Positions 8,757 to 16,941 of a stretch of DNA of 64,000 bases are shown piece after piece (positions within the stretch are counted from its first letter, which is position 1; each line of letters begins with the position of its first letter). Position numbers and translations under genes: made by a program. Source of the stretch: Actinobacteria bacterium IMCC26256 (GTDB lineage Bacteria; Actinomycetota; Acidimicrobiia; IMCC26256); NCBI GenBank assembly GCA_001023575.1, contig CP011489.1, positions 1,859,001-1,923,000 of the forward strand, read 5' to 3'. Under the pieces are notes generated by a model. That model made no database searches. It was not told where the DNA came from and was given only the letters and a program-made list of their open reading frames with translations.

Positions 8757-9299
8757 TCAGCCAACCCGGCGCGCAGCGCCGACCATCTCGTTGATATTGC
8801 CAACTGTTACAGGCCCATACTGGGAAGCAACTACTACTCCACTCGGCGAGATTACATACGTCTCCGGCTGTCCCCTTGTGCCGAATGCAAGTGCAGCCTT
8901 ACTTCCTGGGTCCATAGCAATCGGCCATGTAACTCCCTCGGCCTCGACATAAGTCTGCGTAGCGCTCTTCGTATCTTCACGCACTATCCCAAGCATTGTC
9001 ACCGCCGAGTCGTCTTTATTCGCACTCCACCAATCGACAAGAGCTTGATGCTCCTGGCGACATGGGATGCACCAAGAGTTCCAGAAATTTATGACGATTG
9101 TCTTGCCGGCAAGTGCCTCCGAGGAGGTTCGATCACCGTTTAGTAGCGGTAGATCGAATGCAGGAGCGTCTCGCCCTAATAAGCGCGATCTGTTGGCATC
9201 AGCACGCGGGTCTCTTCCTACGTTGATAGCGAGAACTACCGCCAAAGCAGCGACTACAACTGCAGTGATGATTGCGACTACTCGGACTCGACTCTTCAT
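8757..9299 (-). CDS. ccmG: CcmG/DsbE-type thioredoxin
   Basis: Membrane-tethered thioredoxin that keeps the cytochrome c maturation thiols reduced outside the cytoplasm. It has an N-terminal signal anchor (VRVVAIITAVVVAALAVVLAI) and a thioredoxin fold with active site NFWNSWCIPCRQEH (CxxC at about residues 78-81). The cis-proline loop is at GTRGQPETYVISPSG; the GxPET form is characteristic of CcmG. The ATG at 9299 overlaps the ccmF stop (ATGA). At 180 residues it has normal length. Confidence 0.92.
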   Translation of the reverse strand: MKSRVRVVAIITAVVVAALAVVLAINVGRDPRADANRSRLLGRDAPAFDLPLLNGDRTSSEALAGKTIVINFWNSWCIPCRQEHQALVDWWSANKDDSAVTMLGIVREDTKSATQTYVEAEGVTWPIAMDPGSKAALAFGTRGQPETYVISPSGVVVASQYGPVTVGNINEMVGAARRVG

Positions 9300-11308
9300 G
9301 ACACTGAGACGGATTGGGCCTCAACCTCAGCCTCGCCTGTGACCCTAAAACCTGGTCTGCGCCTAACTGATGGAAGCAGTGCCCCAATTGTTCCAATCGC
9401 AAGCAGCGCTCCACCAAACCAGATCCAGACAACCATTGGGTTGATACCTACCCCTATGGTGACACGCCCTGTTTTGTTCGGCGATGAAACAAGCGTTAGA
9501 TAGATATCTCGCAGGACACCAGTGCGAACAGATGGTGTACCGATTGCTTGGTTTGAGTTTGGGAAGGTTGAGACCGAGGGGGCGTATGTACCTAGAGATT
9601 TACCCCCCTGCTCAATTCGAATATCTGTTGAGAGTGTTGTCTTCTGCCCCGTGACCGATTTACTGCTACCTACATATGTAAACGTGTAGCCCGCTACCTC
9701 TGCAGACTGGCCTTTAGCAAGGCGGATCTCTTGCTTTGTTCCGAAGGTGTGTGACCCTGCGATTGCCACAGCAATAAGTACTACCCCGAGATGCACAGTG
9801 AGTCCGCCATAACGGCGAGGATTCCCGGCGAGGGTGCGCCCAGTCGCTCGCATCCACCCAATCTTGTCAGCGCTACGACGCGACTTAACTGCCATAAAGG
9901 TCTCACGCATAATCCCTGCAATGGCGAATGCGCCTAGCCCAAATGCAAGCGCTGTTGGGAGCGAACGATCGAGGAAGATCAGCGTGAGGACCATCACTGC
10001 GGTTCCGACCCAGGCAGGGAGTAGAAGTCTGCGCTTGAGCACATCCCCACTTGCTGCGCGCCACGGCAGCGCAGGTGCGACCGCCATCAGAAAAAGAAGT
10101 GCGAGACCGAGTGGAATCGTCATTCGGTTGAAGTACGGCTCGCCGACCGATAGCTGCTTTCCTTGAATCGCCTCAACTATTAGAGGGAATACCGTCCCAA
10201 GAAGTACAACGAAAGCAAAGGCAACGAAGAGGAGGTTATTACCTAGAAATGCAGCCTCTCTAGAGAGCATCGAGTCGATACGCCCCGGAGCCCGAAGGCG
10301 ATCTCCACGCCAAGCAATCAACGCTAGGCCTGCGCCAGCGCAGACTCCTAGAAACACAAGAAGCCAAAGCCCAATAGATGACTCTGAGAAAGCGTGCACG
10401 GAGTTAACGACACCGGAGCGCGTAAGGAATGTTCCAAGAATGGTGAGGCAGAAGGTTGCGATTACTAACGAGAGGTTCCAGACGCGCAGCATTGCGCGGC
10501 GCTCCTGAACCATTACTGAGTGAATAAACGCAGTGGCAGTGAGCCATGGGAGAAGTGATGCGTTCTCAACCGGGTCCCAAGCCCAGTAACCGCCCCAACC
10601 GAGTACCTCGTAAGACCACCAGGCTCCGAGGATAATCCCTAGAGATAGAAAGCCCCAAGCGATCAGAGTCGTTCGGCGTGTATCTGCGAGCCACCCCTCA
10701 CCGACGCTCCCAGTAATTAGTGAGGACATAGCAAAGGCAAACGGCACTGTGAAGCCCACGTACCCGAGATAGAGCATCGGTGGGTGAAACGCCATTAACG
10801 GGTGATTCTGAAGGAGTGGGTTTGGGCCACGCCCATCGAGGGGCGCTCCACCGGCAACAAGGCGGAATGGGTTCGCAGGGCCGAGCACTAGCAAGAAGAA
10901 GAAGAGAGCAACCCCGAGCATCACAATCGTTGCCCAAATAACAAGCGGCTCTGATGCACGCTTGCGGAAGTGGCGAACCGTTACCCCTATGTAGCCCGAG
11001 AGTATTAGAACCCATAGGAGTATCGATCCGGCCAGAGCCGACCAGAGACCGGTAATAGTAAATAGCAGAGGGGTTGAGCGCGCGTTGTTCTCTGCGACAT
11101 AGCGAATCGTAAAGTCGTGGCTAACCAGCGCCCACTCCATAATTCCCACGGCTGCCAATGCGGATACCAAAAGAACCGCAACACATTTGCGCCCTACAGC
11201 GAGCAGTGCATCGTTTTTTCGCTGCAGCCCAAGCAGAAGGCTTGTTATGCCAACAACGCATGCACCTCCTCCAAATGCAAGTGCAAGAATTCCTAGTGTC
11301 GCCTTCAC
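9296..11308 (-). CDS. ccmF: CcmF heme lyase subunit
   Basis: Large polytopic membrane protein (670 residues) that transfers heme from holo-CcmE to apocytochrome c. The tryptophan-rich heme-handling signature is clear in WSYEVLGWGGYWAWDPVENA, followed by SLLPWLTATAFIHSVMVQERR and FLTRSGVVNSVHAF, all hallmarks of the CcmF/NrfE family. A large C-terminal extracytoplasmic domain lies before the last membrane helix. The start codon is GTG at 11308, 16 bases after ccmE. It overlaps ccmG by ATGA. No fusion or truncation is seen. Confidence 0.95.
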   Translation of the reverse strand: MKATLGILALAFGGGACVVGITSLLLGLQRKNDALLAVGRKCVAVLLVSALAAVGIMEWALVSHDFTIRYVAENNARSTPLLFTITGLWSALAGSILLWVLILSGYIGVTVRHFRKRASEPLVIWATIVMLGVALFFFLLVLGPANPFRLVAGGAPLDGRGPNPLLQNHPLMAFHPPMLYLGYVGFTVPFAFAMSSLITGSVGEGWLADTRRTTLIAWGFLSLGIILGAWWSYEVLGWGGYWAWDPVENASLLPWLTATAFIHSVMVQERRAMLRVWNLSLVIATFCLTILGTFLTRSGVVNSVHAFSESSIGLWLLVFLGVCAGAGLALIAWRGDRLRAPGRIDSMLSREAAFLGNNLLFVAFAFVVLLGTVFPLIVEAIQGKQLSVGEPYFNRMTIPLGLALLFLMAVAPALPWRAASGDVLKRRLLLPAWVGTAVMVLTLIFLDRSLPTALAFGLGAFAIAGIMRETFMAVKSRRSADKIGWMRATGRTLAGNPRRYGGLTVHLGVVLIAVAIAGSHTFGTKQEIRLAKGQSAEVAGYTFTYVGSSKSVTGQKTTLSTDIRIEQGGKSLGTYAPSVSTFPNSNQAIGTPSVRTGVLRDIYLTLVSSPNKTGRVTIGVGINPMVVWIWFGGALLAIGTIGALLPSVRRRPGFRVTGEAEVEAQSVSVS

Positions 11309-11324
11309 GCGTTACCCACCTAGA

Positions 11325-11756
11325 TCAGCCCCGCGGAAGCGATGTTGTCGTAGTGACCTTTACCTTTGGCGGGGTGTACTCCTCGCCATGCTTAATCATT
11401 ATGCGGTCAGAGTTAAAGGCTGCAACCCCACTCGCTGTTGCGGCACCCCATGCGCCCTCGCAGAGAACCGGTGCACCTGGCTTAAAGAGTTGGGGCGGGT
11501 CTCCCCGATGGTTGATAGTGACGGTCTTCTTACCGTCTGTAACCTCAAAGCTCACACCGGTGCTCGTCTCAGAAATTGTCCCCGGGACAACAGCTCCCGC
11601 GAGCCTAAAACGCGCCTGAGAACTACGAATCTTCACAGCCTCGGAAACAGTTCGGTAATAGACGACGTTCCCAGATAGTTGCACGGCAAGCCCGATAATG
11701 GCGATAACCGCCACCGCGCAGATTCCGATTGCTACCCAAGCGCGCCGCCCCTTCAC
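11325..11756 (-). CDS. ccmE: CcmE periplasmic-type heme chaperone
   Basis: Membrane-anchored OB-fold protein that covalently binds heme and passes it to CcmF. It has an N-terminal signal anchor (VAIGICAVAVIAIIGLAV) and the β-barrel core with RFRLAGAVVPGTI and INHRGDPPQLFKPGAPVLCEG. The heme-binding HxxxY motif is in IMIKHGEEYTPPKV, so this is the histidine type, not the cysteine variant seen in some archaea and other bacteria. The GTG start at 11756 overlaps the ccmD stop (GTGA). The 143-residue length is typical. Confidence 0.94.
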   Translation of the reverse strand: MKGRRAWVAIGICAVAVIAIIGLAVQLSGNVVYYRTVSEAVKIRSSQARFRLAGAVVPGTISETSTGVSFEVTDGKKTVTINHRGDPPQLFKPGAPVLCEGAWGAATASGVAAFNSDRIMIKHGEEYTPPKVKVTTTTSLPRG

Positions 11757-11911
11757 CGATCTACACCGTTCTCTGCTTTTGGAGCAGCAGGCTTAAATAA
11801 TGTTTTCTCTCCGCGAGCAACTGCCGTGCGCAGTGCGATGCGCAGCGCATACCCGCCAAGCACTAACCCGGTGATTACCCAGGATGCAATCACAAATCCT
11901 GCGTCGGTCAT
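11753..11911 (-). CDS. ccmD: CcmD-like small membrane protein
   Basis: A 52-residue gene found by reading the gap between ccmC and ccmE. It starts with an ATG that overlaps the ccmC stop (ATGA, 11911-11908) and ends with a TGA overlapping the ccmE GTG. The protein has a short acidic N-terminus (MTDAGF), one membrane helix (VIASWVITGLVLGGYALRIA) and a basic then charged tail (LRTAVARGEK). This size, topology and position match CcmD, which in the family releases holo-CcmE from the CcmABC complex. Sequence conservation in CcmD is weak, so the call rests on position and topology. Confidence 0.8.
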   Translation of the reverse strand: MTDAGFVIASWVITGLVLGGYALRIALRTAVARGEKTLFKPAAPKAENGVDR

Positions 11912-12663
11912 TTGACACCCCCAGATCTCTGAAGGATCGCGGAATCTAGTGCAGTCTCCTCAAGCCCTTCCTCAAGATAGGCGAGTTGGTATCTACGGTT
12001 AAGAAGCGAGACGTAGAGAAGTGTGAATGCAACTACCCCAATCCAAAGTGTTAGAGCCATAACGCCATGGATCTCAGGATTCAACTCTGGATTAAAGACC
12101 GTCGCCTTTTGGTGGAGTGTTCGCCACCAGTTAACAGAGAAATGCACGATAGGTACATCAATAAAGACAATCACAGCCGTAATTGCGCTGCGGCGAGCAC
12201 GCACGATTGGCTCGGCCGGCACTGCTCTAATTGCGAGGTAACCAAGGTAGAGAAAGAAGAGAACCGCAGTGGAGACGAGGCGAGCGTCCCATGCCCACCA
12301 AACTCCCCAGACTGGGCGACCCCAGAGCGAGCCAAGCAGAAGCGTAAGACCAGTAAAAATAAGCCCTATCTCGGCAGAGGCTCCAGCGACGCGATCCCAG
12401 ACTGCAGAACGAGTGCGCGGCCATAACCAGAGCAGCGACGCGAGTGTTGTGATGCCGAATGCAACATATGCGGCCCATGCAGCCGGAACATGTAGGTACA
12501 TAATGCGCTGCGCATCTCCCTGGACAACATCGGCCGGGGACGCCCAGAGGCCGAAGAAGGTCAACGCCCCGATTGAGACAAGTGTTAGGGAATCAACAAC
12601 ACGCCCAACGGCACGCGGAAGTAACGCAGAGCGATCATCCCTATTATTTATCTTCTCGCTCAT
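11908..12663 (-). CDS. ccmC: CcmC heme-handling membrane protein
   Basis: Polytopic protein that presents heme to CcmE. The tryptophan-rich signature is present in RPVWGVWWAWDARL, flanked by conserved histidines (YLHVPAAWAAY and IVHFSVNWWRTLHQ) that ligate heme in the family. Six membrane segments can be seen. The ATG at 12663 (MSEKIN) overlaps the ccmB stop by ATGA and gives 251 residues; an in-frame start 29 codons upstream lies inside ccmB and is unlikely. The stop overlaps ccmD. Confidence 0.94.
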   Translation of the reverse strand: MSEKINNRDDRSALLPRAVGRVVDSLTLVSIGALTFFGLWASPADVVQGDAQRIMYLHVPAAWAAYVAFGITTLASLLWLWPRTRSAVWDRVAGASAEIGLIFTGLTLLLGSLWGRPVWGVWWAWDARLVSTAVLFFLYLGYLAIRAVPAEPIVRARRSAITAVIVFIDVPIVHFSVNWWRTLHQKATVFNPELNPEIHGVMALTLWIGVVAFTLLYVSLLNRRYQLAYLEEGLEETALDSAILQRSGGVK

Positions 12664-13334
12664 GTGTCCTCCCACAATGGGCCAAAGGCAAGCATTCCGA
12701 CTCCTGTATATAAAAGTGCAAAGACTGTAAGCAATGCGACCCATGGCCAAGCATCACCGGGGACACCCTCGAGTCCATCCTCGAAGGCGCGGGTAGCGCC
12801 GAGCATCACCGGTGCTAATACGGGGAGCAATAGCAACGGCAGCAAGGTCTCACGTGCTCGCAATCCAGCCGCGAGTACTCCATATAACGTACCGGCAGCA
12901 GCGAGCCCCATAGTGGCGGCAGCGGCTGTGGCAACCAATACAACCACGCCATGTACCTCAACCCCGTACAGAACCACGACGGTCAACCCGAGCACGGCCT
13001 CCAGAATCGCGAGTTGAACTGCAATCGCTATCGCCTTACCGATAAATACCGATGACCCGTCTAGCCCGGCGAGCCGGAGCCCGTCGCGGGCGCCGTGCTG
13101 CTGCTCAATCGAGAAGGCACGCCCAATTGCCAATAGCGCAGCCAAGAGAACCGTAATCCAGAACAATCCAGGAGCAACCCGAGCGAGGATTCCGCGATCG
13201 GGGTCAAGGGCGAAGGCAAATAGCAGGACCACAATCGCCCCGAATGGCAGCACCTGAGAGAGCAAGATTCGAGAGCGCATCTCTATACGTAGATCCTTAC
13301 CAGCAATGAGTTTTATCTCGGAGAACGCGTTCAT
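12660..13334 (-). CDS. ccmB: CcmB ABC-type heme exporter permease
   Basis: Permease subunit of the CcmAB complex, whose ATP hydrolysis drives release of holo-CcmE from CcmC. The 224 residues open with the family's characteristic LIAGKDLRIEMRSRILLSQVLPFGAIVVLLFAF and contain FSIEQQHGARDGLRLAGLDGSSVFIGKAIA and six membrane segments with the expected C-terminal LLPLLLLPVLAPVMLGATRAFE. The ATG at 13334 overlaps the ccmA stop and its own stop overlaps ccmC. Confidence 0.93.
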   Translation of the reverse strand: MNAFSEIKLIAGKDLRIEMRSRILLSQVLPFGAIVVLLFAFALDPDRGILARVAPGLFWITVLLAALLAIGRAFSIEQQHGARDGLRLAGLDGSSVFIGKAIAIAVQLAILEAVLGLTVVVLYGVEVHGVVVLVATAAAATMGLAAAGTLYGVLAAGLRARETLLPLLLLPVLAPVMLGATRAFEDGLEGVPGDAWPWVALLTVFALLYTGVGMLAFGPLWEDT

Positions 13335-13987
13335 GCTTGCTCGACCAAGTACGCGCGCCCGCCGCGAATTGAGAACTCCCTATTAGAGAGTGCGCGTGTG
13401 CGCTCTAACTCGTGACTCGCGATGATGACTGTTCGCCCAGTGGCATCTGTCTCACGCAGAATCTCATCAAGTATCTCGCGGCCCTCGGCATCCAAGCCAG
13501 CATGAGGCTCATCCAATAAAAGCAACTCTGGGTCACGCCCAAACGCAGCAGCGAGAGCGAGTCTTCTGCGCTGCCCTGCCGACAACCTTGAGTGCAGCAC
13601 CCCCGCTACATGCGAGAGCCCTAAGCGCTCCATTGCGCTCTCCCCCATTGCTGCTTTATGCCCAGACGCTTTAGCTGAGAAGACGAGGTTCTCGCGCACG
13701 GTTAGGTCGTCGTAACAGAATGTGTCATGCCCAACGAGTGCAAGACGCCGACGGTGACTAACCCGATCAGTATTTAGATCGAATCCCAATACGGTGCCGG
13801 TTCCAGAGTGCAGCGGCACCAGCCCTGCAAGCAGGCGAAGGAGAGTGGTCTTACCCGCGCCGTTGGGGCCGGACAGCAGAGTTATCCCGCCGGCATCGAG
13901 ATCTAAATCGAGTCCGGCGAGTGCAGGGAACCGCCCAAGTAGGCAGACCGCTTCACGGAGTTGGAGAAGGTTTGGCACCGCCCTCAA
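13331..13987 (-). CDS. ccmA: CcmA ABC-type ATPase
   Basis: ATPase partner of CcmB. Walker A is GPNGAGKTT (about residues 40-48), the signature motif is LSAGQRRRLALA, Walker B is ELLLLDEPHAGLD, and the switch histidine is in IIASHE. The length of 218 residues is normal. The start is a TTG at 13987; a GTG three codons later is also possible. It is the first gene of the minus-strand ccm operon and is divergent from the sortase gene, with about 70 bases between them that must hold both promoters. Confidence 0.92.
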   Translation of the reverse strand: MRAVPNLLQLREAVCLLGRFPALAGLDLDLDAGGITLLSGPNGAGKTTLLRLLAGLVPLHSGTGTVLGFDLNTDRVSHRRRLALVGHDTFCYDDLTVRENLVFSAKASGHKAAMGESAMERLGLSHVAGVLHSRLSAGQRRRLALAAAFGRDPELLLLDEPHAGLDAEGREILDEILRETDATGRTVIIASHELERTRALSNREFSIRGGRAYLVEQA

Positions 13988-14056
13988 GGCTACGGAGGCG
14001 TAGTGGTCACAGGCGAACCCACCGGCTAAACCAAGTCTCCCCCTAGGCTCAAGTAT

Positions 14057-14917
14057 GTGATGAGAGTTATTGGAGGGATAGGCCGGGCCTTGGTGACCAT
14101 TGGGCTACTAACCCTGTCTTTCGCCGCCTATCAACTCTGGGGCACCGGAGTCTACGAAGCCAAAGCCCAAGACTCTCTGAAACAGGACTTTGCTAAGGGC
14201 CTCAAGACAACAACCACCACGAACGGCGACCCATCGGCTCCAGAATCAAAGCCACTCCCGATCCCGAGTGGTGATGCGATTGCCATCATCAGCATTCCAA
14301 GTATTGGAGTAGAGCACGCGGTTGTACAGGGCGTGAGGCGCGCGGACCTTCGCAAGGGCCCTGGGCATTATCCCAATACTCCGCTCCCTGGCGAGTTAGG
14401 CAACGCAGCAATTGCAGGTCATCGCACAACCTATGGAGCACCATTTGGTCGACTCGATGAACTAAGACCGGGAAATCTCATTGAGGTTCGAACCGCAGAT
14501 GGCGATTTTCGCTACAGCGTTACCGAGACAATCATTGTTAGGCCAACAGAGTTGAGTGTTCTTAACGCTACCCCAACGGCGACTCTTACCCTCACGACAT
14601 GCCACCCGCGTTTCTCGGCATCAAGTCGATTGGTTGTGCGTGCCAGCCTGGTACCCGCGTCGAGTGCGCCGGTAAGGGATCCTTCTATTACGCAACCAGC
14701 ACCGGTGACTTCAAGTCTTGATACTGCACATGGGAAGGTCGATTATCGCGGCGCGGTGATCTGGGGATTGGCGACTCTTGCAGTTGGCCTCGGCTGGTGG
14801 GCAGCATTCAGGAAGCGCCGCGTATGGCAAGTGCGCTTTGGAGGGTTTATCCCGTTCGCAATCGTCTGCTTTGTTTGGTTCGGCTATCTAGACAGAGCGT
14901 TACCTGGAAATTACTGA
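14057..14917 (+). CDS. Class E-type sortase
   Basis: Membrane-anchored transpeptidase that attaches or processes surface proteins. An N-terminal membrane helix (ALVTIGLLTLSFAAYQLWG) is followed by a Thr/Pro-rich linker and the sortase barrel: catalytic H122 in AIAGHRTTYGAPF, C182 in LTLTTCHPRFS and R191 in SSRLVV (numbers from the GTG at 14057; an ATG one codon later is equally possible). The TLTTC form points to class E. It has a C-terminal hydrophobic pair that may be extra membrane helices. No LPxTG or LAxTG substrate gene is adjacent, so it is probably a housekeeping enzyme. Confidence 0.9.
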   Translation: MMRVIGGIGRALVTIGLLTLSFAAYQLWGTGVYEAKAQDSLKQDFAKGLKTTTTTNGDPSAPESKPLPIPSGDAIAIISIPSIGVEHAVVQGVRRADLRKGPGHYPNTPLPGELGNAAIAGHRTTYGAPFGRLDELRPGNLIEVRTADGDFRYSVTETIIVRPTELSVLNATPTATLTLTTCHPRFSASSRLVVRASLVPASSAPVRDPSITQPAPVTSSLDTAHGKVDYRGAVIWGLATLAVGLGWWAAFRKRRVWQVRFGGFIPFAIVCFVWFGYLDRALPGNY

Positions 14918-14926
14918 CCGCAACGC

Positions 14927-14950
14927 AAAAAAGGCTTTATTTAGCCTATT
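14927..14950. terminator. Possible bidirectional terminator between the sortase and enoyl-CoA hydratase genes
   Basis: An A-run, then AGGCT, a six-base loop and AGCCT followed by T-rich sequence lie between two convergent stops. The five-base stem is short, so this is a weak candidate. Part of it overlaps the final codon of the minus-strand gene. Confidence 0.4.
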
Positions 14951-15743
14951 TACCTGTAAACTCAGGCGGTCGTTTCTGTGCAAACGCTTCGAGCCCCTCT
15001 TGAAGGTCGCTGCTCATGAAGGCAGTCTCCTCCAAGGCCTTTAGCTCTGCGATTCCATCCTGGGATAGCCCCGTCTCGATTAGATGTAGTGCTCGCTTGT
15101 GCCCGTGAACCGTTATGGGAGCAAGGCGTGCAACCTCATCTGCCCATGCGATTGTAAAATCGCGAACATCATCAGCACGACGATTTACTAAACCAGCACG
15201 CTCCGCCTCATCGACGTTTAGTGATCGCGAAGCAAGCAAAAGGTCTCGTGACATAGAGGGACCAACGAGGCGGCTCAGGCGTGAAATGTTGGCGGCTGAG
15301 AGCACAATCCCAAGTTTCGATGCAGGGATCGAGAAGATTGCTTTTGGCGAGGCAACCCTGAAGTCGCACCCAACCGCAAGCTGCATACCTGCACCCATGC
15401 AGGGGCCGTTTATCGCTGCGAATACTGGGAGTGGATGCTCAACGATGCAGTAGAGAAGTCGCTCGAACGCCGGACGGAAGGAGTCATTTCCGCCAGGCTG
15501 AATACCTCCACCGTCAGAGACATCAGCGGCCCGAAGCACTAGATCTGCTCCGGCGCAGAATGCACTCCCCTCAGCAGCGATGACAATTGCGCCAACACCA
15601 TTGACGCGCTCTCCGCCTACGCCAGCAACACTCGTGAAGTGCGCGCGTATCTCGTCACAGATCTCAGCATTCAACGCATTGCGGCGCTCTTGGCGATCAA
15701 GGGTTAGGACCGCAACCCTGTCGATGATCTCGAAGCGCATCAT
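14946..15743 (-). CDS. Enoyl-CoA hydratase/isomerase family protein
   Basis: Crotonase-fold enzyme of 265 residues acting on acyl-CoA thioesters. The CoA-binding segment is GSAFCAGADL and the oxyanion-hole segment is PLPVFAAINGPCMGAGMQLAVGCDFRVAS. At the positions where hydratases carry two catalytic glutamates this protein has AGMQLA (Q/M) and IPASKLGIV (K), so it may not be a classical hydratase; an isomerase, hydrolase or related reaction is possible. The ATG at 15743 overlaps the stop of the biotinyl carrier gene (ATGA), linking the two. A second crotonase gene lies just upstream. Confidence 0.85.
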   Translation of the reverse strand: MMRFEIIDRVAVLTLDRQERRNALNAEICDEIRAHFTSVAGVGGERVNGVGAIVIAAEGSAFCAGADLVLRAADVSDGGGIQPGGNDSFRPAFERLLYCIVEHPLPVFAAINGPCMGAGMQLAVGCDFRVASPKAIFSIPASKLGIVLSAANISRLSRLVGPSMSRDLLLASRSLNVDEAERAGLVNRRADDVRDFTIAWADEVARLAPITVHGHKRALHLIETGLSQDGIAELKALEETAFMSSDLQEGLEAFAQKRPPEFTGK

Positions 15744-15958
15744 GTCTCTGAGATGATCGCTATGAGGTCGCCTTCGCGTACCGTCTGTCCGGCCTCTACA
15801 TGTATCTCTCGCACGATTCCCGGTACCTCCGTAATGACAGGGATCTCCATCTTCATGGACTCAAGAATTGCGATCTCGTCGCCCTCTGCAACGGCTTGGC
15901 CCTCATCTACGACGACCTTCCATACGCTTGCGGTGATCTCAGCACGAATCTCAGCCAT
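15740..15958 (-). CDS. Stand-alone biotin/lipoyl carrier protein
   Basis: Small 72-residue biotinyl-carrier domain with the modification site K36 in AILESMKMEIPV. The whole protein is one hammerhead fold: two symmetrical halves (VWKVVVDEGQAVAEGDEI and GIVREIHVEAGQTVREGDLI). EsMKM is the biotin form rather than the lipoyl form. Such single-domain proteins serve acyl-CoA carboxylases whose BCCP is a separate chain. No carboxylase is in this window, so its partner is encoded elsewhere. It is coupled by ATGA overlap to the downstream crotonase. Confidence 0.9.
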   Translation of the reverse strand: MAEIRAEITASVWKVVVDEGQAVAEGDEIAILESMKMEIPVITEVPGIVREIHVEAGQTVREGDLIAIISET

Positions 15959-16007
15959 GGACCCGCACCCTAGCGCCGCGTTTTACAGAAACCGGCGCTC
16001 AAGTAAT

Positions 16008-16102
16008 GCGTCCGGCGTCAGATCCCCATCTCTACTTTGGGCTCTTCGTACCGGACGCGCAAAAAGCGCGGCCCTACAAGTCAGCGTCCGGCGTCAGATC
16101 CC
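16008..16102. repeat. 19-bp direct repeat spanning an enoyl-CoA hydratase stop
   Basis: The 19 bases gcgtccggcgtcagatccc occur at 16008-16026 and again at 16084-16102, where they contain the TGA stop of the minus-strand crotonase. Similarity extends weakly past the core (tctctac/tctccac). Between the copies a GC-rich inverted repeat around a T-run could form a small hairpin. The effect is a decoy second copy of the gene's last codons downstream of the gene. Confidence 0.8.
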
Positions 16103-16888
16103 TCTCCACATTGGGGGGCGCTTCTCGGCGAATGCTGCGATTCCCTCTGCTGCATCTGCAATCTGCGTGTGCTCGTTGAGTTTGTTATGCAGATACTCAA
16201 GAGCCGGGTCGCTATCCATCTCTAGCGCTTGATAAAACGCATCGCGCCCCAATCGCAGAACGAGTGGCGATTTAGCGGCTAGTTCAGCGGCTAGTTCATC
16301 TACCCGCTCATCGAGGTTGGCGACAGTAACGACTTCGTTAACGAACCCAATAGCAAGCGCCTCTACTGCCCCGACACGCCGCCCAGTCATCTGAAGCTCT
16401 AGGACCTTGCGAGGAGGCATCGAGCGCAGCATCGGAACAGTAACGATGTACGGCCAGAGCCCAACATTTACCTCCGGCGTACCAAACTGCGCATCATCGG
16501 CAGCGATTACAAAGTCGCAGCAGAGCGCAAGCCCCATTCCGCCTGCTAATGCGTAACCGCGCACTCGCGCGATTGTGGGCTTACCGAGAGCCCAAAGGTC
16601 TTGGAATAGCCCAACCAAAACCCCTCGCTTCTCGTGTGCTTCCTCGCCGGTGCCTGCGATCGCGTCGAGGTCTGCGCCTGCACAGAATGCTCTATCCCCC
16701 GCGCCTGTAAGCACCACGACCCTCACGGCTTCGTCGCCCTTCGCAAGAGCGAGAGCATCTCTGAGCCCCTGCATCACTGCAAAAGACATTGCATTGCGCC
16801 GCCATGGGCGGTCAATTGTTATACGAGCAACGCCATTGCTTACGGAGTAGGAGACCTCAGAGTTGCCGAGAGCGGGATTATCAGTCAC
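16094..16888 (-). CDS. Enoyl-CoA hydratase/isomerase family protein
   Basis: Second crotonase-fold protein, 264 residues. CoA-binding GDRAFCAGADLDAI and the oxyanion-hole loop KPTIARVRGYALAGGMGLALCCDFVIAADDAQFGTPEVNVGLWP are clear. One of the two hydratase glutamates has a plausible counterpart at TPEVNVG, while the other position (GGMGLA) is glycine, so the exact reaction is uncertain. The C-terminus (AAFAEKRPPMWRGI) is the usual family ending. The start is a GTG at 16888 (MTDNPALG). It is on the same strand as the biotinyl carrier and first crotonase. Confidence 0.85.
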   Translation of the reverse strand: MTDNPALGNSEVSYSVSNGVARITIDRPWRRNAMSFAVMQGLRDALALAKGDEAVRVVVLTGAGDRAFCAGADLDAIAGTGEEAHEKRGVLVGLFQDLWALGKPTIARVRGYALAGGMGLALCCDFVIAADDAQFGTPEVNVGLWPYIVTVPMLRSMPPRKVLELQMTGRRVGAVEALAIGFVNEVVTVANLDERVDELAAELAAKSPLVLRLGRDAFYQALEMDSDPALEYLHNKLNEHTQIADAAEGIAAFAEKRPPMWRGI

Positions 16889-16941
16889 CTAAGCATCGTA
16901 GAGGCTTAAGACACCCAGGTGCAGGGTGTGGGCCGTAACGT

